A DNA stretch of 64,000 bases, taken from Streptomyces sp. cf386 (GTDB lineage Bacteria; Actinomycetota; Actinomycetes; Streptomycetales; Streptomycetaceae). The position numbers and the translations under genes are program-made. The notes under the pieces are model-generated. The model did no database searches. It was not told the DNA's origin and worked only from the letters and a program-made list of their open reading frames with translations. Position 1 is the first letter of the stretch, and every line of letters starts with the position of its first letter. This document shows positions 60,790-64,000 of the stretch, one piece after another. Where the stretch lies: NCBI RefSeq assembly GCF_900103585.1, contig NZ_FNHV01000010.1:16462-80461 (forward strand), given 5' to 3'.

Positions 60790-62801
60790 TCCTTACGTCC
60801 CCCAAGTCCACCAAGGGCGATCTGCATGGTCTGGTCGTTGCCTCCGGTGCCGCCGCTGTTCGACGCGGCCCAACTCGGCTTGTGCTGGCCGTGGGGCGCG
60901 TGCTGTGCGGCGTGCGTGGGCAGCGGCTGCGGCTGGTACGGGACCGAGGTCGGGCCCGTCGTCACCGCTGCCTCCTGCGGCCCGGTCTGCGCAGGCACCG
61001 TAGCGGACGGCCGCTTCTTGTCCTGCCGCAGCATGTAGCGCCAGGCGAAGATCGGCGTCGCCGTGATCAGCATGGCGAAGGTCGCCCAGATGATCATCGC
61101 GGGGTGCGCGTGCCCGTACACGAAGCCGGCGGCGATCGACGCACCGAAGATCGCGATGAAGTACCAGTGGTACCGGAAGGTCCCGAACCACCGGTCGGGG
61201 CTGGCCGAGTCACCCTTGGGCGTCACCACGAACTTGCTCTTGCGCCGCAGCATGGAGTCGAACAGCGCCTTCGCGTAGAGCGGCGCCGACAGCGCGGACA
61301 TCACCATGCCGGCCACACCGCCGGAGCCCTCCGGCTCATGCGGCGAGACGTTGTGGCGGCGGTTCCAGACGTAGAGGCCGATCTGGAGCGCGGAGGCGTT
61401 GCCGTAGAGCATCAGCCAGATCGTCGGGTCGATGTTCACACCCGAGGCGCCCAGGCCCAGGAACAGCGCACAGCTCAGCGCGGCCAGGATCCAGTTGAGG
61501 GCGGACATCGGGTAGAAGATGATCATCATCGTGTAGTTGAAGAGCTTGCTCGGCGGAAGCGAGTACCAGCCCTTCCAGTACTGCTTGAGGATCGTCTCGT
61601 ACGTCCCTCGCGACCAGCGCATCTGCTGGGTGAAGAAGTCGGTCCAGGCGCTCGGCCCCTCACCCACCGCGAGCACGTCCGGCGTGTACACGGAGCGCCA
61701 CTTCTTCCCCGTAGCCGGGTTCTTGTGGCGGTGGATCTCGAAGCCGGTCGCCATGTCCTCGGTGATCGAGTCGTACAGACCGCCGATCTGCTTGAGCGCC
61801 TTGATGCGTACGGCGTTCGACGTACCCACGAACATCGGGGAGCCGTACTTGTTGCCCGCCCGCTGGATCAGGGCGTGGAAGAGGAACTGCTGCGACTCGG
61901 CGGCCTTGGTGACGAAGTTGTCGTAGTTGCCGTAGACCTGCGGGCCGATGACGAAGCCGATGTTCGGGTCGCGGAAGAAGCCGAGCATCCGCTCCAGGTA
62001 GTTCGGCAGCGGTACATGGTCGGTGTCGACCGAGGCGAAGAAGTCGTAGTCGTCGCCGTGCGCGTCGAGCCAGGCGTTGTAGTTGCCGTGCTTGGTCTTG
62101 GCGCGGTGCGGGCCCTTGGCCTGGTTCCACTTGGCGACGCCCTTGCGGGAGAAGTGGTGCACGCCGAGCCGGGCGCACACCTCCTTGACCTCCGGGTCGT
62201 CGCCCTCGTCGAGCAGCCAGACGTGCAGCAGGCCCCGGTGGCGCAGCTTGACGGCCGCCTCCAGGGTCTTGGTCACCATCTCCAGCGGCTCCTTGCCGGG
62301 CACGAAGGAGGTGAGGAAGGCCACTCTTGTGCCGGTCTCCGGCACCACCGGGATCGGGTCGCGGGCGACCAGCGTGGCGTGCGCGTTGGACAGCACGTTC
62401 ATGCAGCGGAAGAACTCGATCAGACCGATCGAGACCAGCATGACTATGTCGAGGGCCGGCAGGAAGTCGAAGGCGGGATAGTCCCGTTCGGTCCAGTGCT
62501 CGGGCTGGAGCAGCCAGAACAGCAGGACGAGCGAGAGCACCGGGGCGGCGGCGAGCATCAGCGCGACGCGGATCCGGTGCGGCTCCTGCGAGATCAGAGA
62601 GCGGTACTCGACCCGGTACGGCTTGTTCGGGTCGGGCTGGGTGAGGGGACCGGCCAGCCGGCTGTAGTGCTCGTAGTCGTACTTCGGCAGCGTCTTCTTG
62701 ATCCGGCGGAAGGCCCCGGTCCGGGTTTGCGATGGCACCCTGAGCTGGGTTGTCTGAGACGGGTCGAAGTTCTGCCGGGCGCCCGTCGGCGTCGACGTCA
62801 T
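60786..62801 (-). CDS. cslA: Cellulose synthase-like glycosyltransferase CslA
   Basis: 671 residues, GT2 family membrane synthase. Helices at about 80-98 and 116-133, then the catalytic domain with DEGDDPEV, Asp259-T-Asp261 (SVDTDHVPLP), TED (347-349) and QQMRW (392-396). Several C-terminal helices and a Pro/Gln/His-rich cytoplasmic tail ending IALGGLGGRKE follow. Makes a beta-glucan-type polymer at growing tips. Coupled to glxA downstream. Confidence 0.95.
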   Translation of the reverse strand: MTSTPTGARQNFDPSQTTQLRVPSQTRTGAFRRIKKTLPKYDYEHYSRLAGPLTQPDPNKPYRVEYRSLISQEPHRIRVALMLAAAPVLSLVLLFWLLQPEHWTERDYPAFDFLPALDIVMLVSIGLIEFFRCMNVLSNAHATLVARDPIPVVPETGTRVAFLTSFVPGKEPLEMVTKTLEAAVKLRHRGLLHVWLLDEGDDPEVKEVCARLGVHHFSRKGVAKWNQAKGPHRAKTKHGNYNAWLDAHGDDYDFFASVDTDHVPLPNYLERMLGFFRDPNIGFVIGPQVYGNYDNFVTKAAESQQFLFHALIQRAGNKYGSPMFVGTSNAVRIKALKQIGGLYDSITEDMATGFEIHRHKNPATGKKWRSVYTPDVLAVGEGPSAWTDFFTQQMRWSRGTYETILKQYWKGWYSLPPSKLFNYTMMIIFYPMSALNWILAALSCALFLGLGASGVNIDPTIWLMLYGNASALQIGLYVWNRRHNVSPHEPEGSGGVAGMVMSALSAPLYAKALFDSMLRRKSKFVVTPKGDSASPDRWFGTFRYHWYFIAIFGASIAAGFVYGHAHPAMIIWATFAMLITATPIFAWRYMLRQDKKRPSATVPAQTGPQEAAVTTGPTSVPYQPQPLPTHAAQHAPHGQHKPSWAASNSGGTGGNDQTMQIALGGLGGRKE

Positions 62802-63123
62802 GAGTCATCCCCCCACACGCAGGTCAACCGCGTGTCTGTCGGTTCCTTACGACTGTGTCGATCCCCCTCGACCTTCACAGGCGTATCAGTGGTGGGCCGC
62901 AGTCACCACATCTTCCACACCTTAGACATGGAAACGCGACCTTCCGGTTGCATCATGCCCCCCTCGGCATGCGGTCATGAACGGGGCCCCCTACTCCCCG
63001 CAAAAACCGGCAACCGGCTCCTTGCCCCCCAACTGCCGCGAATCCGCAGCATCTTGAAAAACCAATCACCAGGCTCCACGCCGTTCCACATGATCGCAAG
63101 ATGCGAAACGAGGTGTTTACCGG
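62802..63123. other. Intergenic region upstream of cslA
   Basis: About 320 bases without a gene. It should hold the cslA-glxA promoter and the 3' end region of the FadR-type gene. The part near 63040-63125 is AT-richer (TTGAAAAACCAATCACC). No strong hairpin or known regulator site was recognised. Confidence 0.6.
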
Positions 63124-63840
63124 TCATACGCGCTCATTGTGGCACCTGTGGGGGTCTTGTGTACCCGTTGTGGACACGCGGGCGCGGATGTTGCCGAAGT
63201 GCTCGCTTATCGCCCCCTCCGCCCGTATCGCATCGCCCGACCGCACCGCGTCCACGATCTCCCGGTGCTGTCGGCAGGTGACCAGGGGATCCTGCGGCGC
63301 GCCGCCGAGATCGATGTGGACGCGGTGGAAGGCGTCCCAGAACGCCTCCATCACCTCGCCCAGCAGCGCGTTGTCCAGCCCTCGGTAGAGAGTGGCGTGA
63401 AACGCCCGGTCGGTCTCGGCGATGCCGTCGCCGCCGCGCGCCGCCTGCCCTTCCATACGGTCGACGAGCGCGTCCAGTTCAACGAGGTCCGCCTCCGGAA
63501 TCCGCCCCGCGAGCCGCGACACCAGCCCCGTCTCGATCGCCTCACGCAGCTGCAGCAGCTGGAGCAGGGTGTCCTCGCCGCGGTAGTGCCCGGCGACCGT
63601 GCGGAAGGTGAGGCCCTCGATCATCGGAGCCAGCGACATCGTGCCGACGTAGGTCCCGAACCCGTGCCGGATCTCCACGATGCCCATCGCCTGGAGCCCC
63701 TTGAGCGCCTCGCGCACGGAGTTCCGGCTGGCCCCCAGATGCTCCATCAGCTCGGGCTCGGTCGGCAGCGGGGCCCCGGAGGCCAGCCGCCGGTCGATGA
63801 TGAGCTTCTTGATCCGCTCCTGAAGGTCACGCGCTGCCAT
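63124..63840 (-). CDS. FadR/GntR-family regulator with FCD domain
   Basis: 238 residues. Winged helix (LASGAPLPTEPELMEHLGASRNSVREALKGLQAMGIVEIRHGFGTYVG) and an all-helical FCD effector domain (LLQLREAIETGLVSRLAG ... FHATLYRGLDN ... HREIVDAVRSGD) with the metal-binding Asp and His pattern. It reads on the same strand as cslA, 322 bp upstream of it. Target and ligand unknown. The ATG lacks a strong ribosome site. Confidence 0.9.
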   Translation of the reverse strand: MAARDLQERIKKLIIDRRLASGAPLPTEPELMEHLGASRNSVREALKGLQAMGIVEIRHGFGTYVGTMSLAPMIEGLTFRTVAGHYRGEDTLLQLLQLREAIETGLVSRLAGRIPEADLVELDALVDRMEGQAARGGDGIAETDRAFHATLYRGLDNALLGEVMEAFWDAFHRVHIDLGGAPQDPLVTCRQHREIVDAVRSGDAIRAEGAISEHFGNIRARVSTTGTQDPHRCHNERV

Positions 63841-63868
63841 GGGCCAGAGAGTATCCGGCCAAACACGC

Positions 63869-63900
63869 CGGAAGCCCCTCGCTTGCACGAGGGGCTTCCG
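63869..63900 (-). terminator. Terminator hairpin after the tRNA-Lys fragment
   Basis: A perfect 13-bp inverted repeat (CGGAAGCCCCTCG/CGAGGGGCTTCCG, 6-nt loop) just downstream of the tRNA 3' end on the minus strand, as expected for a tRNA gene terminator. Confidence 0.8.
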
Positions 63901-63907
63901 GACTGTG

Positions 63908-63943
63908 TGCGCCGCCAGGGACTCGAACCCCGGACCCGCTGAT
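63908..63943 (-). pseudogene. 3' half of a tRNA-Lys gene (truncated)
   Basis: On the minus strand this reads ATCAGCGGGTCC, then GGGGTTCGAGTCCC (T-arm), then the GGCGGCGC acceptor strand and the discriminator base A. This is the anticodon-stem-to-3'-end part of a streptomycete tRNA-Lys as I know it. Upstream of ATCAGC the sequence is TGTTTAAG-unlike: the anticodon loop, D-arm and 5' acceptor strand are absent and a GC palindrome is found instead. This is what an attachment-site copy left by tRNA-targeted integration looks like. Confidence 0.7.
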
Positions 63944-63953
63944 GCTGTGTTCC

Positions 63954-63978
63954 CCGGGGGATAACCCCCGGACCCCCA
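63954..63978. repeat. Palindromic REP-like element at the window end
   Basis: A hairpin CCGGGGG-ATAA-CCCCCGG (63954-63971) followed by ACCCCC. It has the same layout as the element inside the VOC gene at 16590-16615. It abuts the tRNA fragment. Confidence 0.6.
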
Positions 63979-64000
63979 GCCGCCGCTGCGGCATCGTGGA

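Noticed and set aside
60882..63281. A 799-codon plus-strand frame opposite cslA
   Set aside because: Antisense shadow of cslA; no start signal or domain.
63908..63986. A complete tRNA gene at the window end
   Set aside because: Only the 3' half is present. The expected anticodon loop, D-arm and 5' acceptor strand are missing, so it is listed as a fragment.
1..64000. CRISPR arrays, insertion sequences, rRNA genes or a replication origin
   Set aside because: No regularly spaced repeats of CRISPR type, no transposase motifs, no rRNA sequence and no DnaA-box cluster were seen. The tandem repeats found lie in coding or promoter regions and lack spacers.

Overview
The window is a chromosomal segment of a Streptomyces (or very close) actinomycete. 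The evidence is very high G+C with G/C-biased third codon positions, many GTG starts, strong GGAGG ribosome binding sites, twin-arginine signal peptides, an SsgA-like sporulation protein, a DasR-type site beside GlcNAc PTS genes, XRE/DUF397/HATPase modules, LAxTG class E sortase substrates and the cslA-glxA pair. From memory, the gene order runs like the S. coelicolor stretch from nagF-rph down to cslA-glxA; this was not checked by alignment.

Layout. 1-5.5 kb: divergent GlcNAc PTS genes (nagE-like EIIC, cut by the window edge, and nagF EIIB) with a dre palindrome between them, then rph, a lipoprotein, rdgB, tRNA-Leu(UAG), a Bcp peroxiredoxin, a DUF3618 protein, a GroES paralogue, and an SMR guanidinium exporter behind a probable guanidine-III riboswitch. 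5.5-16.9 kb: a class A PBP, a three-gene ABC-2 exporter whose first gene carries a TTA codon, a DUF1707 envelope protein, a secreted SGNH hydrolase, a DUF445 protein, a surface-anchored alginate-lyase-like protein, and a VOC protein carrying an in-frame palindromic insertion. 16.9-28.2 kb: small membrane proteins, an LLM oxidoreductase, a methyltransferase divergent from an Lrp/AsnC regulator, an SsgA-like protein, a one-polypeptide ECF sigma/zinc-finger/membrane protein, and several lipoproteins and small secreted proteins.

28.3-35.3 kb: an accessory island with visibly lower G+C. It holds an SRA-like DNA-reader protein with a degenerate PD-(D/E)XK-like nuclease motif (and a TTA codon), a small membrane protein, an XRE/DUF397 pair, a HATPase protein, and a large PLD-nuclease/SF2-helicase protein. 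It looks like a small DNA-modification-sensing or defence cassette and is the best candidate here for an undescribed system.

35.7-46 kb: a TPR/SEC-C protein, a GH30 beta-1,6-galactanase-like enzyme, a class E sortase, a YidC paralogue, a FAH-family hydrolase, a Gfo/Idh-UPF0303 operon divergent from a ROK regulator with a clear palindromic operator, and a second LAxTG surface protein. 46-54.2 kb: a GntR regulator and a compact 2-aminoethylphosphonate utilisation operon: FAD oxidoreductase, phosphonatase-like hydrolase, four ABC importer components and a secreted phosphatase-superfamily enzyme, with no PhnW transaminase. 54-64 kb: a NagD-like phosphatase, a class F sortase with a small surface protein, a GAF-ANTAR regulator, the glycan-assembly set GH6/glxA/cslA, a FadR-type regulator, and a truncated 3' half of a tRNA-Lys gene, probably the scar or edge of a tRNA-targeted integrative element.

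Limits: all assignments come from reading the sequence and recalling families. No database search or structure prediction was run.
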